Assembly (NCBI RefSeq): GCF_902459465.1 | Contig: NC_047070.1 | Coordinates: forward strand, 8,172,554-8,236,553 | Reading direction: 5' to 3' | From: Asterias rubens | Lineage: Eukaryota > Echinodermata > Asteroidea > Forcipulatida > Asteriidae | Length of the DNA: 64,000 nucleotides | Shown here: positions 10,401 to 21,000 of the stretch, piece after piece | How positions within the stretch are numbered: the stretch's first letter is position 1 | How the letters are laid out: every line of letters begins with the position of its first letter | Translations under genes and position numbers: made by a program | Notes under the pieces: generated by a model | What the model saw: only the letters and a program-made list of their open reading frames with translations | Told to the model about the DNA's origin: nothing | Database searches by the model: none

Positions 10401-10860
10401 ATTTGCATTGGGGAATATTCATTTTGGTTTTTACCCATAGACACCGGTGTGTGTTAAACACAGTATACTCGGTACTCTCCCAAGTCCTGTGAACAAAACC
10501 ACAGGCATAATACTCCAGTTGGATTCGAACCCACAACCTTTGCAATTCTAGAGCAGTGTCTAGAACTGCAAAGGTTGTAGGTTCAAAATACACTGCTCTA
10601 AAGTTGCAAATGGGTGGTGGGTTTGAATCTCACCCGAGTAAGATGCCTGTGATTTTGTTCACAGAGCTCGGGAAAGTATAGAGTAAACAATCCTCAATGT
10701 TGAAGCTCCATTAATCTTGCGATATCGTCAATCATGTACGATCCTCACACCATTCTCATTCTCCATATTTTGCAGAACGCATGATGTAGATGTCAAAGCA
10801 GCCAAGCGTCCTCCGAGCAAAGATAAGAGAAGTAACACGCTGAACAACAGGAGTATATGA
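7138..10860 (+). CDS. CCNJ: Cyclin J
   Basis: Cyclin-box protein of the cyclin J family, expected to bind a cyclin-dependent kinase; the family's cell-cycle role is only partly known. Four exons (7138-7423, 8105-8389, 9540-9699, 10776-10860) sum to 816 bases, 271 aa plus stop, with all phases consistent. Recognisable family features are the N-terminal WW pair (7-8), the first cyclin fold with QSPQQHLRRYLVDWMA (34-49), LDRFMDRY (69-76), KFEE (97-100), the second fold entry APTAAHFLGY (141-150), YTNYFLEISLQ (180-190) and KPSLVAAACIASSR in exon 3. The start context CACAATGG is favourable. The protein is shorter than vertebrate cyclin J (about 370-380 aa) because the tail ends 28 residues after the cyclin box; a further alternatively spliced exon is possible. 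Introns hold repeats and a 41 bp minisatellite. Confidence 0.93.
7609..7850. repeat. Foldback element, GGGCCCAATTTCATAGAGCT type
   Basis: Ends in inverted copies of CCCAATTTCATAGAGCTGCT. The interior has TGCTTAGCA motifs and an AAATTTGGTTGG/CCAACCATGG pairing. Lies in cyclin J intron 1. Related copies are at 17578 and 35700. Confidence 0.8.
8105..8389 (+). CDS. CCNJ: Cyclin J exon 2
   Basis: Acceptor CCCAACAG, donor GTATGT. Encodes KFEEREEKVAKL, the MELLLLQFFDWN helix and the start of the second fold up to EISLQ. Confidence 0.94.
8417..8798. repeat. TTAA inverted-repeat element, family B
   Basis: TTAA at 8413-8416 and 8799-8802. Long arms (GGAACACGTTGCCTTGGATC and complement) meet at a palindromic core centred on AAATTTGACTCCCATAAATG. 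Lies in cyclin J intron 2. Confidence 0.92.
9178..9464. repeat. 41 bp minisatellite, seven units
   Basis: Units begin GTGGTTCCCCCAATGCAAGG at 9178, 9219, 9260, 9301, 9342, 9383 and 9424. All are nearly identical; the fifth carries GCCAG for GCAAG. It sits 75 bases before the cyclin J exon 3 acceptor. Confidence 0.97.
9540..9699 (+). CDS. CCNJ: Cyclin J exon 3
   Basis: Too short to stand out as an open frame; found by homology. Reads DHAFSFCKPSLVAAACIASS, then SPTW and YIELMLR, matching the second cyclin fold. Acceptor CATCAACAG, donor GTGAGG. Confidence 0.92.
9868..10675. repeat. Cluster of tRNA-derived SINE copies (SINE family 2) in cyclin J intron 3
   Basis: Three minus-strand copies (about 9868-10035, 10118-10345, 10430-10575) each have a box B-like GGGTTCGAATCCCA and a box A-like GTCTAGTTGGTA on the minus strand. 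They carry a shared tail with CACCGATGTGT. A fourth, inverted piece follows at 10575-10675. The tRNA heads are degenerate, so these are not tRNA genes. Confidence 0.8.
10776..10860 (+). CDS. CCNJ: Cyclin J exon 4 (last coding exon)
   Basis: Acceptor ATTTTGCAG. Reads THDVDVKAAKRPPSKDKRSN and ends at TGA. The THDVDVKAAK stretch corresponds to the AHDNDVKEA-type segment that follows the cyclin box in the family. The long glutamine-rich vertebrate tail is absent. Confidence 0.85.
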
Positions 10861-11158
10861 TCAGGAATGGAGGTAGTCAGTTTTCTTAACACTCTACTAA
10901 CTACTAGATGCTAAAATTGTTTATTACTAATTGATGCTATTTTACAAGAAACATTTGATTTGGTTAAGAAAAAGTGTTTGAATGATGGACAAGCATAAGA
11001 GACAAGATAAGAGAAAGTTAATGTGTTTATCCCTCCTAAATGTATGGTGTCACCATCCCTTAAAATACATTTTTTTTATTTTAATTAACAAAATATTGAG
11101 TAACCTTTGAAGAAATTAAAAATAAGAAAAAGCTGTTCACTTCAAATCAATCGTTTAA

Positions 11159-11521
11159 GGAACACGTTGTCTTGGATCAGTCGAGTTGATCTTTTAAAAG
11201 TGTTTGTAACCGTTTGTTATAAAAATGCATGGTTAGAAAGACGTTTTAAAAGTAGAATACAATGATCCACACAAATTTGCCTCAAAATTGCGTGGTTTTC
11301 CTTTGTGCGAACTAACACGGTCAGCCATTTATGTGAGTCAAAAATTTGACTCCTATAAATGTCGACAAGGTGAAAGGAAAATCCCCGCAATTTTGAGTGA
11401 TACTTGTTTGGATCATTATATTCTACTTTTAAAATATCTTTCTAATCATATGCATTTTATAACATATGGTTACAAACGCTTTTTAAAGACAAACTCGACC
11501 GATCCAAGGCAGCGTGTTCCT
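11159..11521. repeat. TTAA inverted-repeat element, family B
   Basis: TTAA at 11155-11158 and 11522-11525. Same arms as the copy at 8417, with a shortened, partly decayed core. Confidence 0.9.
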
Positions 11522-11529
11522 TTAACTGT

Positions 11530-12345
11530 AAAAGCAGATTATACTTTTTGAAAATCAAATTCACAAAGTGATAGTTAAATTTTCTCTTCACATTTGTAGC
11601 GTTTTGAAAGCAGCGCCAAGCATTTTGTCTTCCAAAGTTAAGAAAGAAAGAAATAGTATAGCTACAAAATGTGCCATTTTTTTAATATGCCAAAGAAGGC
11701 AAAGAAAAAAGAAAAAGGAATGATAAAAAACAACTTGTCACGAAGTGACTTGAGAAAGTGCAATTAGGATGGTTTATCTGTTCATTTGGAAGAATTTTAA
11801 ACAAAGAAGATTTATATAGTAAGACTTAATAAGAGAAAAATATATACGGGTAGAGTAAGTAAGATGTGTTAATTTAATGCAAGATTTGAAAAACAAAAAC
11901 ATCTCTTTAAATTTCGTTTAGTGAACTAAAAATTTGTGTTTAAAAAAAGTTGAAAACTTTTGTTTGATTTTTGAAAAAGGTTTGAGAAAAATACAACCAA
12001 CACAGTTTTAAGTTATCGTTCATCCACAAACATTTATTTAAAAAATTTCTTTTTGAAAACAATGAAGTGTTTAGTTCTTCCACAAACATTGGAGAAAAGG
12101 CTTTTAGTTTAACGTAACAAGAAGAAAAAGTTATCCACACACGTTTGTTTAGTTTAGATATTTCTTTCACAACAAAATGCAGTTGTCTTGCCCGTTAAAA
12201 TGGCTATGAAATAGTCCCTATGTGTATTGTGTGAGGTTATGATTATTAAGATAGAGAACTTTGCGATAAACTTGTAATGTTAATTTGTGTTTCAGAGTTC
12301 AGGAGTACCAGCTCCGACAACCTGTGAGCAAAGTGTTTTTGTTTT
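11530..12345. other. AT-rich non-coding stretch downstream of cyclin J
   Basis: Probably cyclin J 3' untranslated or flanking sequence. No gene or clear repeat is seen. Confidence 0.5.
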
Positions 12346-12349
12346 TTAA

Positions 12350-12684
12350 AGGCACTGCTGGACACTTTTGGTAATTACTCAAAATAATTGTTAGCTTAAA
12401 AACTGACTTGGTAGTGAGAAATGGATAGCTGTTGATAGTATAAAACAGTGTGAGAAACGGCTCCCTCTGAAGTAACGTAGTTTTTGAGAAAAAATTGACT
12501 CAAGAATTTAACTTGAATTTGAGACCTCAGCTGAGGTTTCGAAATTCAAGCATCTGAAAGCAGAAAGCACACAACTTGTGCGACAAAGGTGTTTTTTTTT
12601 CTCTTCCATTTTTATCTCGCAACTTCGACGACCAATTGAGTGAGAAGACTGGTCTTTGATAATTACCAAAGGTGTCCAGTGCCT
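12350..12684 (-). repeat. TTAA inverted-repeat element, family A variant
   Basis: TTAA at 12346-12349 and 12685-12688. Ends are GGCACTG-type. The palindromic core is GACCTCAGCTGAGGTTTC, different from the common family A core. Confidence 0.88.
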
Positions 12685-12689
12685 TTAAA

Positions 12690-13390
12690 CCTTGAAATCA
12701 GGAGGATAAGAACATTCCAAGTGAAGTCTATTAAATAAAATTGAGATGTATATAACTGAAATATGAAGCTTGAAAAAGTAAGAGAGTAAGTGTTAATGGC
12801 AAGCCAGGTTAACTGCAAGTAAGGCTTAGAAGAAATTGAAAAAGAAAATGAAGATTTGTTGCAAGTGTTTTATCTACACGAGTTTGATTGTTTTTCTTAA
12901 TGAATTTTCAAGGAGGGTTAACTGTTGGGTGTTTGTTTCACATGGGCTTAACTTAGCACTTACAGCACTCTATGTACCTTAACTAGATATATTTTTTGGT
13001 GAGCAGCAACTTGGTTTAGGTCCATAAAATCTTAATTTTCTTGGTGTTCATAATTAAAATTTTGTCTTGCAGCATTGACTTTTGTACATATATTTAACGA
13101 AGACCAGAAATAAACAGTTATTTAAAAATGAAGAGAAAAAATGAATTCAAGAGAGAAGTAAACGCACACGAAAAATACAATTTTTTTAAAACAAGATAAA
13201 CAAAGAGTATGAGAAATGGTAGAATTCCTTTTGAACATTCTGTTTAAACTATAAAAAAAGATAAAAATTAACAATAATTACTTGACAAATTGTACTGATT
13301 GGAAGTGTAATGAAGTAAGTAGATAATTATCTCATAAAGAATCAAAGAAATCACTACTGTACTTTGTGTCTTAATTAATTTTGGTTGTTA
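12690..13390. other. AT-rich non-coding stretch
   Basis: No gene is seen. It contains AATAAA at 13109-13114, a possible far-downstream cyclin J poly(A) signal. Confidence 0.4.
13109..13114 (+). terminator. Candidate polyadenylation signal for cyclin J
   Basis: AATAAA on the plus strand, 2.2 kb after the cyclin J stop. The distance is long and other matches exist, so this is weak. Confidence 0.2.
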
Positions 13391-13391
13391 T

Positions 13392-13477
13392 GGGGGTGTG
13401 TCGTGGCCTAGCGGTTAGGAGCACCGGACTCAAGCTCTGGTGTTTCTGAACAGCAGTCGTGACACCCGTGTCCTTAA
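13392..13477 (+). repeat. SINE family 1, 5' part (tRNA-derived head), split copy
   Basis: Has a box A-like TGGCCTAGCGGTTAGGAGCA and the head sequence of the full SINE at 47801. It breaks off at CCTTAA, where family A is inserted. The copy resumes at 14718. Confidence 0.85.
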
Positions 13478-13767
13478 AGACACTGGACACTGTTGGTAAT
13501 TGTCAAAGACCAGTCTTCTCAATTGGTGTATCTCAACATACTGAGTTGCAAGATAACTATGAAAGAAACTGTGTGCTTTCAGATGCTTGATTTCGATACC
13601 TCAAATTCTAAATCTGAGGTCTCAAAATCAAATTTGTGGAAAATTACTTCTTTCTCCAAAACTACTTCACTTCAGAGGGAGCCGTTTCTCACAATGTTTT
13701 ATACTATCAACCTCTCCCCATAACTTGTTACCAAGTGAGGTTTGATGCTAATAATTATTTTGAGTAA

Positions 13768-14693
13768 ATGTAGTTTTTATAGTTTGAATGGCACACAGGA
13801 GTACCCGCCGTATGCGTCACATGACTAATACGCGGGTTACTCAAATGTATGAACCGTGACGTGATTCATTCATTCGAGTGCTATGATGCATGTCTGTATA
13901 AAAGCAGCGTCCTTAACAACAGAATCCAATTCAGGCCGCTGCTTACTCTGCTGAAAGTGTCACATATCGATAACAGCGTTATATATTCGATATTAAGTTC
14001 GCAATGTCAATTAATGAAGATCAACCCGCGCTCAACCCAGAGAAACTGTTTGACAAATTCAAAGAATACTTCAATTATAAATTCGAAAGCATTGCAACAT
14101 CCAGCAAAGACACAGCTGATCAAGTTAACATCAAGGAACTCACAAATAAATTGGAGGCAAGAGACCTGACAAGACCCGGCAACTCAGCACAATTCGAATT
14201 CAAGGCTGCCCTCGAGAGGAGCAACATTCCAGCAGCCATTGAAGCACTTAAAGGAGCTGAAGCCATCATTACAGAAAGAAAGAAAACAATCAAGATCGCA
14301 GACAGTAGCAAAGCTGGATGGGCGACTGTGCAAGAACTGGACAAGACGGGGAAAGATCGGACACCAGAAGAGGCCAAAAGAATCATAGTCGCAGAGGAAG
14401 CTGCCTTAAAAAGCATTGAAAGAAGAAAGAAATTTAAGCAATCTCCAGCTAGCTCTACCTATGGCAATGGCACCAACAAAAGCACTGCTGATCGTTTTCT
14501 TTTTCGAGGTAAAAAAGGGAAATAACACCCACCTTTATGATCTTTGTAAATTCATATGCAGTTTAACAACGGCCCACTCCCATGATTTATTAAATTCTGA
14601 AACAAATTTATGTTTTCCAAGTGTGTTTTATTGTGTGTCCTACAATAATTTGAAACTGTTTTTCATGCGTATGAGCGCAGCGAAGGAGCATGA
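13768..14693 (+). mobile_element. Non-autonomous tyrosine-recombinase-type retroelement with gag-like ORF
   Basis: A 926 bp insertion inside family A, bounded by the broken motif GAGTAA / AATTACC, so at most a 2 bp AA overlap and no usual target duplication. Near the left end is a 44 bp imperfect inverted repeat (13799-13842, GTACCCGC... GCGGGTTAC), then TATAAAA at 13897-13903, and one intact ORF at 14004-14525. No reverse transcriptase or recombinase is present. Lack of duplication and the gag character fit DIRS/Ngaro-type elements; this is inference. Confidence 0.6.
14004..14525 (+). CDS. Gag-like protein of a DIRS/Ngaro-type element (173 aa)
   Basis: An intact ORF of 173 residues, highly charged and helix-prone, with no membrane segment. 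Residues 93-110 read KKTIKIADSSKAGWATVQ. They are followed by an acidic/basic stretch with AKRIIVAEEAALKSIERRKK and a basic, Ser/Gly-rich end, RFLFRGKKGK. The order IKxAD-x-S-x2-GW-x-TV, then K/R-rich A-E-x-A-L helix, then a Ser/Asn/Gly-rich tail, is what I know from gag proteins of tyrosine-recombinase retrotransposons in marine invertebrates. There is no zinc knuckle. A TATA-like box lies about 100 bases upstream. It could be expressed, since the frame has no decay. Could also be another TE accessory protein. Confidence 0.55.
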   Translation: MSINEDQPALNPEKLFDKFKEYFNYKFESIATSSKDTADQVNIKELTNKLEARDLTRPGNSAQFEFKAALERSNIPAAIEALKGAEAIITERKKTIKIADSSKAGWATVQELDKTGKDRTPEEAKRIIVAEEAALKSIERRKKFKQSPASSTYGNGTNKSTADRFLFRGKKGK

Positions 14694-14717
14694 AATTACC
14701 AATAGTGTCCACTGCCT

Positions 14718-14910
14718 CTAAGCATGACACTTAACCATGATGCTTTGTCCTTTCGGATGGGATGTAAAGCCAATGGTCCCGTGTGTTGTGTAAAAATGCA
14801 CTTTAAAGAACCCAGTGCACTTATCGAAAAGAGAAGGGGTTCGCCCCGATGTTCCTGGTTGGATCGGCAGCATATTGTGCCACAGCACCTTGTAAACCAT
14901 TACATGGTAC
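14718..14910 (+). repeat. SINE family 1, 3' part of split copy
   Basis: Continues exactly where 13477 left off (GCATGACACTTAACC) and runs through the conserved SINE body GAAGGGGTTCGCCCC to CCTTGTAAACCATTACATGG. Lacks the (TTA)n tail. Confidence 0.85.
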
Positions 14911-14924
14911 TATAAAGGAATAGA

Positions 14925-16140
14925 TCTCATACATCAATACTAAGCTCTACATACCTTGCAGGATATATTACTGAGCACTTTGAAACGCCCCCTTAGGGGT
15001 GTGATAAAGCGCTTTAAGAACCCAGTATTATACTACTTTTGGGGTGCAGGCATGATATTTGGACCTTTGAAAAAAGTAGGAAACTATTTTTGGGCTAAAC
15101 TGTACTTGTAAATGGTCTCGTATGCTTTTCAGAATAATTATAAACTTTGCAGAATATTCTGAGGGTAAACAAATTGGAAATAGTAGGAAAAACTTCATGC
15201 CCGGGTGTGGATAATGTGAAAGGTACTATTTTAGGGGGATGTGATTGTGTTGACATTTTGAACAGAACGTCTCTCTGCTTGTCTTCAAGAAAGTGATGAA
15301 AAGCTGGAGATGCATGGCTTAACTGCACAGAAATACATTGCTTAGCAGAAATAGGTTACCAGTCAAAATACCATAAAGTTTAAAATGCTGCAACTGGTAC
15401 CTCACTCTTGCTTAGCAAATAAGCAGATCTGTCTGAGTTAACAGATTAATGAAGTTGGGCCCAGGGGTGAGAGTTGACTAAAATGTCTGAAACCATGGTC
15501 CAAGTCTTAGGAGGTGTGTTGTGACATTTCAACCTTTTGATAATCCCTGCAGTCAAAGATTTCAAGGAGCTTTTGGATCTCCACTAAAGAAGTAGATAAA
15601 ATCAGCATTTATGTTGTACATATGGAGAAAATAACAGCTATTTATTTATGAGGCGCGCATAAGAAAGTCTGAATTCAGATGAAAGTTTGAAGTTTACCTG
15701 AAATCACTGAATTATCACAAGAGACACTCTCAACTTATCCAAAAAGGGATAAATAACAATGGTTGATTTCTTGTCCTTACTAGTTGTTTTAGTCAAACCC
15801 TTCACAATAAAATTTGAAGCAGTTTTGTTTAATCTGAATGGTTTGTTTATTGAAAACTTCAAAATAAGAATTCGTGTATTCTTCTAAACAAACAAAAAAC
15901 AAAACAAAAGTAACTTCCAAATCAAATGCTTCAAAAGGCATAATACTTCCTAAACCATTTAAGGTTCCTGAGCTTATTTTTTCATGAAAGTTATTTAAAA
16001 ATTTCAAATTATAAGCAGAGTAAATCTTATATGTAGATCTGTATACAATAAAACTAGCCTGTACAAATTTCATTTCAAAAGGTTAGCATACGTTTTCTTT
16101 CCATTAGTTTTACAATTTGATTGCCCAACGTACACCTTTC
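14925..16140. other. Non-coding, no gene recognised
   Basis: Contains a decayed foldback piece at about 15330-15463 (TTGCTTAGCAGAAATAGGTT). The rest is AT-rich with nothing I can support. Confidence 0.45.
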
Positions 16141-16141
16141 C

Positions 16142-16483
16142 TTTGGACACTTTCGGTAAACAGTATTGTCCAAGGTCCACACTTCTTGTATCACAACTTA
16201 TATATAAAATAACAAACCTGTGAAAATTTAGGCTCAATTGGTCATAGGAGTGGGGAGAAAATAGCGGGAAAACCTACCCTTGTTTCGCCGTGTCATGACA
16301 TGTGTTTAAAATAAATCCGTAATTCTCGATATCGAGAATTGAAATTGTTTTAATGTTTTCTCAAAAACATGTCATTATATTTCAAGAGAAGTCTTTCACC
16401 ATTACCTGCTGTAAACCCTGTAAGTTATTTGTAAATCTGTGAACGTAAAAAAAAAAAACATGTTCCGAAAGTGTCCAATGGCT
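16142..16483 (+). repeat. TTAA inverted-repeat element, family C
   Basis: Right end AAGTGTCCAATGGC is followed by TTAA (16484-16487). The left end is slightly truncated. The core palindrome is TTCTCGATATCGAGAA. Arms resemble family A (AATAACAAACCTGTGAAAAT). Confidence 0.85.
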
Positions 16484-16659
16484 TTAAGTAAGATTAAAGC
16501 CGTACAACTTTAGTGGAAACAACTGTTGTAAACAGTAAAATGCCGGTGGTTTATTGCCTTATTGCATAGCTCAGGTGCATATGAAATAAATAAAAATCTA
16601 CTTTGTCAAATTCCTTTACAACTATAGTTTTAACTTTATACCACACACAATAACAGGCA

Positions 16660-16808
16660 CGGAATTTCATCCTTGAAAGGGCAAGGCCATTTTCATTTTG
16701 CGAAGGGCACTTCCGTTGACAAATCTAAAAGTCTATGGGAAACTTTTGACAGGGCACCAAGGCCAAGACCAGGAGCATCTTAGGCCATGACCTCCATGCA
16801 ATTCCAGG
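16660..16808. repeat. Foldback repeat, GGAATTTCATCCTTGAAAGG type
   Basis: Contains GGGCACTTCC and GGGCACCAAGGCCAAG. Related pieces lie at 19680-19830, 29577-29740 and 55625-55695. Confidence 0.6.
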
Positions 16809-16850
16809 CCAGCAATAAAAACAAAACGAAAAAACTGTCATAATAGTTAA

Positions 16851-17229
16851 AGACAGTAGACACTATTGGTAATTACTCAAAATAATTATCATCATAAAAC
16901 CTTTCTTGATTACAAGTATTGGGGAGAGGATGATAGTATAAAACATTGTGAGAAACAGCTCCCTCTGAAGTGACGTAGTTTTCTGTAAAGAAATAATTTT
17001 CCACGATTTTGACTTCGAGACCTCAAGTTTAGAAATTTGAGGTCTCAAAATCAAGCATCAGAAAGCACACAACTTCGTGTGACAAGGGTGTTTTTTCTTT
17101 CTTTATTATCTCGCAAATTCAACGACCGATTGAGCTCAAATTTTCACAGGTTTATTATTTTATGCATATGTTGAGATACACGAACTGTGAAGACTAGTCT
17201 TTGACAATTACCAATAGTGTCCAGTGTCT
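16851..17229 (-). repeat. TTAA inverted-repeat element, family A
   Basis: TTAA at 16847-16850 and 17230-17233, with the usual ends and hairpin core. Confidence 0.92.
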
Positions 17230-17436
17230 TTAAGTACAACAGGAGGTTGTATCTCATCCATTAAGGTGGATTGGTTTTTGCGCCTACAGAACTTACATTT
17301 TAATAGATGTATTAATCTCCATAAGGGATTAAGAATAATTGTTTTGATTTTATTCTACACCAATAAGAAACAAGGAAATGAAAATACCACCTTTCTTTTG
17401 CATGCAGTGATAAGGTGAAATAATAACAACCAGTTC

Positions 17437-17873
17437 TTATTTAGCCGGGGACTTTGTGGGTTTGAATCCTACCGAGATAACCGCTGACTTCACAATGAAA
17501 GTATTGTCATCTAGTTACTGGATACAAATTTCTTGATTTATGCAATTCATAATCATAGATGTTAAACCAATATTTGTGCGAGAGAGCTGCTACGCAAAAA
17601 AAAATTCTTAGCAGGACATTTCTTCCTTGATTAAAACAGGATAACCGACCAAATTTCCACGTGATTTTTAGGATAAGCAAACAACAGCTGAAAACCAGTA
17701 ACAAGCAATATGCAACAAACGGACATTTGGTCGACAATCCTGATTTTATCAATGAAGAAAATTTATGCTTAGCAATTTTTTGTGCTTAGCAGCTCTATGA
17801 AATTGGGCCCTGGTGTTTATATCCCCTTGTTGGAGTTTGTCGAGTTCCCGTGACGGGAAGATCATCATAAAGA
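17437..17873 (+). repeat. SINE family 3 copy split by a foldback element
   Basis: 17437-17560 carries GTGGGTTTGAATCCTACC (box B-like) and the body. The SINE resumes at about 17811 (GGTGTTTATATCCCC... GTCGAGTTCCCGTGACGGG). The intervening 17578-17808 is a CCCAATTTCATAGAGCTGCT-type foldback. The intact order is seen at 20886-21160. Confidence 0.7.
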
Positions 17874-17945
17874 CAATTTTGTTTTGAACAACTTACATTC
17901 TTGAAGAAAAGCTTGTGTGACCTGCCTGTATATGTAGGACTCGTC

Positions 17946-18099
17946 TTATCTTTCTTCATAAGACATGTAAGCCTGGACAGCTCTCCATAATGCACTGATG
18001 TTTCCCGCTCCGAAACCGGTAGCTCCTTGTCTTTGAATAATCTCCAAGAAGAATGTGTCTCGCTCGAAGATTGGCTTGGTGAACACTTGCATCAGATAC
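17946..18099 (-). CDS. HPDL: HPDL exon 5 (last)
   Basis: Acceptor ATTCTAG. Reads [20 protein letters not shown] with the iron Glu (E440), then [12 protein letters not shown] and a TAA stop. This is the most conserved part of the family. Confidence 0.95.
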
Positions 18100-21000
18100 C
18101 TAGAATAACAAAATATAAGTTTTTTAGATCAAGACAAAGAAAACAAAAAGAAAAATCCAAAACAAAAAAGTATATAATAGGAACAAAACAGGTCAATAAG
18201 TTGGTCCTAGAATTTGTATTAAAGGCAGTGGACACTATTGGTTATTACTCAAAATAATTATCATCATAAAACCTTTCTTGATTTCAAGTAATGGGGACAG
18301 GTTGATAGTATAAAACATTGTGAGAAACAGCTCCCTCTGAAGTGGCGTAGTTTTCGAGAAATCAGTAATTTCCCACGAATTTGATTTTGAGACCTCAAGT
18401 TTAGAACTTGAGGTCTCGAAATCAATCATCAGAAAGCACACAAATTCGTGTGACGGAGGGTGTTTTTTCTTTCATTATTATCTCGCAACTTCGACGACCG
18501 ATTGAGCTCAAATTTTCACAGGTTTGTTATTTTATGCATATGTTGAGATACACCAACAGTGAAGACTAGTCTTTAACAATTACCAATAGTGTCCACTGTC
18601 TTTAAATAATAATAATATTATAAATTGACAGTTTTCTGCTGGGTAAAAATAATCAGGAACCCATTTGGAATGGTAGTTATGGCTAGTTACCTTATGCTGT
18701 CAAGAGTAAATTTGTTTCTTGAGGAAAGTGGGACCTAATAGACTAAAGCCAGTCTATTACAAAACCTAGTTGCCGTTATTACCACTTTTTTTTTAAAATA
18801 TGTAATTGTGTAATTTTATCATTTTTTTCCCCCTTTTTTTTCTCTGGATTTTTTTCCTGTAATTTGACCCCAGGAAACCATAGAAAATTTGTTTTAAAAA
18901 AATGAACCATGAATGAATGAAAAAGTTAACAATTAAAGGCCAGTCTTTAAGTTAACTAAATGAATATCTTACTTGTATTGTATAGCTGCATCTTGTCCTA
19001 ATTGCTCCTCCCTGGCTATCTTCATAGATGCCTCCTCCTCCTCATTCTCACATCTCTCCTCATCAAGAAGAATTCCAAGCTCCTTGAGGAGCTCAACATC
19101 TCGCCTGATACGGGAGATCTCAGCTAGTTTGCCAACCTGATTCAAATAACAAATAGGATTCAATCTTTTTAAAGACAGTGGACACTATTGGTAATTGTCA
19201 AAGACTAGCCTTCACAGTTGGTGTATCTCAACATATGCATAAAATAACAAACCTGTGAAAACTTGAGCTCAATCGTTCATCGAACTTGCGAGAAAATAAT
19301 GAAAGAAAAAACACCCTTGTAACACGAAGTTTGCGCGTTTAGATGGTTGATTTCGAGACCTCAAGTTCTAAATCTGAGGTCTCGAAATCAAATTCGTGGA
19401 AAATTACTTCTTTCTTGAGAACTATGGCACTTCAGAGGGAGCCGTTTCTCACAATGTTTTATACTATCAACCTCTCCCCATTACTTGTCACCAATTAAGG
19501 TTTTATTCTAATAATTATTTTGAGTAATTACCAATAGTGTCCACTGCCTTTAAGTCCACAACTGTCGAGTGATTCACAGAGGCCAGGCAGGCTACTATTT
19601 ATCACTTCCAAAAGGTTTTGTGAGAGTCCTTGTATCTGAGCTGGAACAGAGTGTGCCATTTGGCTGGTAAGGAGTAGGCCTGTTTTGTTGAAAGGGCAAG
19701 GGCACTTTCTCCTTGAGAAAGGGCACCCTATGAGGAAATTAAATTTCTACTGGATCATTTCAAGGGCACCAAGACAATGAGATGGGGGCATAGAGACAAT
19801 CGCCTTCATTTCCTCTGAGAGGTATCAAGCCTGAAGGAAAGATAAGTTCTGTAAGCTAAGGGGGAACAGTTTCAATCGAACATTTGTACGTGATGGTTAA
19901 CTGACCTGTGAGTAATAAGCAGACGGCGGGTCTATCATAGAAAGACCTGAATCTCGAAGACTACCCACTGCTTGAAGTATATCATCAGTATGGAAACCAA
20001 TGTGCTGGATACCAGCGCCGTTGTGCTGTTTGATGAATGTCTCCACTTGGTTTGGTCCTGGATCAAAACAAAAACAAATAAAAAAATTATAAATTCAGAT
20101 ATTATTTATCAACAAATATGGAAGACAATTTTGAATTTCTGACTCCCCAAACTCCCATATAAACTAAAAGATCACTTTTGCGCAGGTCAACTTAAACAAC
20201 CCAAGACAAAAAAAAAGCACAACTCCAGAAAATAATATAGCTTTTAGAATAGGGTCCAAGGTAAAGTTGCCACACTTTAGACAAGAGTATTTGATCAGTG
20301 TATTGCAGTTTCTATGGCAAACAAAGCCGAGAAAACAAGACAAAATCAGCCAAAAAGATGCATTCCTGATTTTTACATCAATTCTTGGGTAAAAATTATC
20401 AGACTATGTAATGAAAGAAAGTAAAATCACGCCATAAGTAACCCAATGCACCCAAAGCAATTGCTGTGGTGCCCTGTGTTTTTGCTGTGGTGCCCTATGT
20501 ATGGTACCTGCACAAATTTTAAAACAAATTAAATTTCCCTCACAGAGATGCCCCTTACTAGAGGGAAATAGCTGTGCCCCTTGAAAAGCGAAGTTAGAGG
20601 GCTGTAATACAATTACAGTAAATATAAGAAAACAAAGTAACTCATATCGACAAACCTTGCCCAGGCAATGCCTCCGCGAGAACAAACTTGGATCTATGTG
20701 AGCGAGGGCGCTTTTCATCTCCCTGACCTTGAGGAAGACAAAGACCAGTTTCTGAGCAGTGCCAATACTCCATGGCTTTCATGCGTAGACCAACATTCTC
20801 GCCTTGAACGATGAAACCTTCAGATTCGTCTTCTTCTCTGTTGCAAGAATGTAAAGGGGAAATTTCTGAGTGTGCAATATTCAAACAAATCGCAACACAT
20901 CAAAGGTTTAAGGTGGTTAAACTGCAGGAATTGCAATCACAAGGTTGTGGGTTCGAATCCTTCCAAGCTAACCACTGATTTCAAAATGACTAGAACAGGT

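Larger units (their letters stand above)
13478..14717 (+). repeat. TTAA element, family A, interrupted by a retroelement
   Basis: Left part 13478-13767, right tail 14694-14717. The target TTAA is at 13474-13477 and its decayed partner CTAA at 14718-14721. The missing middle is the 926 bp insertion at 13768-14693. Confidence 0.85.

Noticed and set aside
9868..10675. tRNA genes
   Set aside because: Box A and box B are present, but the arms do not pair properly and the same heads carry a shared non-tRNA tail in several copies. They are SINEs.
13478..14717. The gag-like ORF as cargo of the TTAA element
   Set aside because: Family A text is cut abruptly and resumes at the same point of its consensus, which shows a later insertion and not original content.
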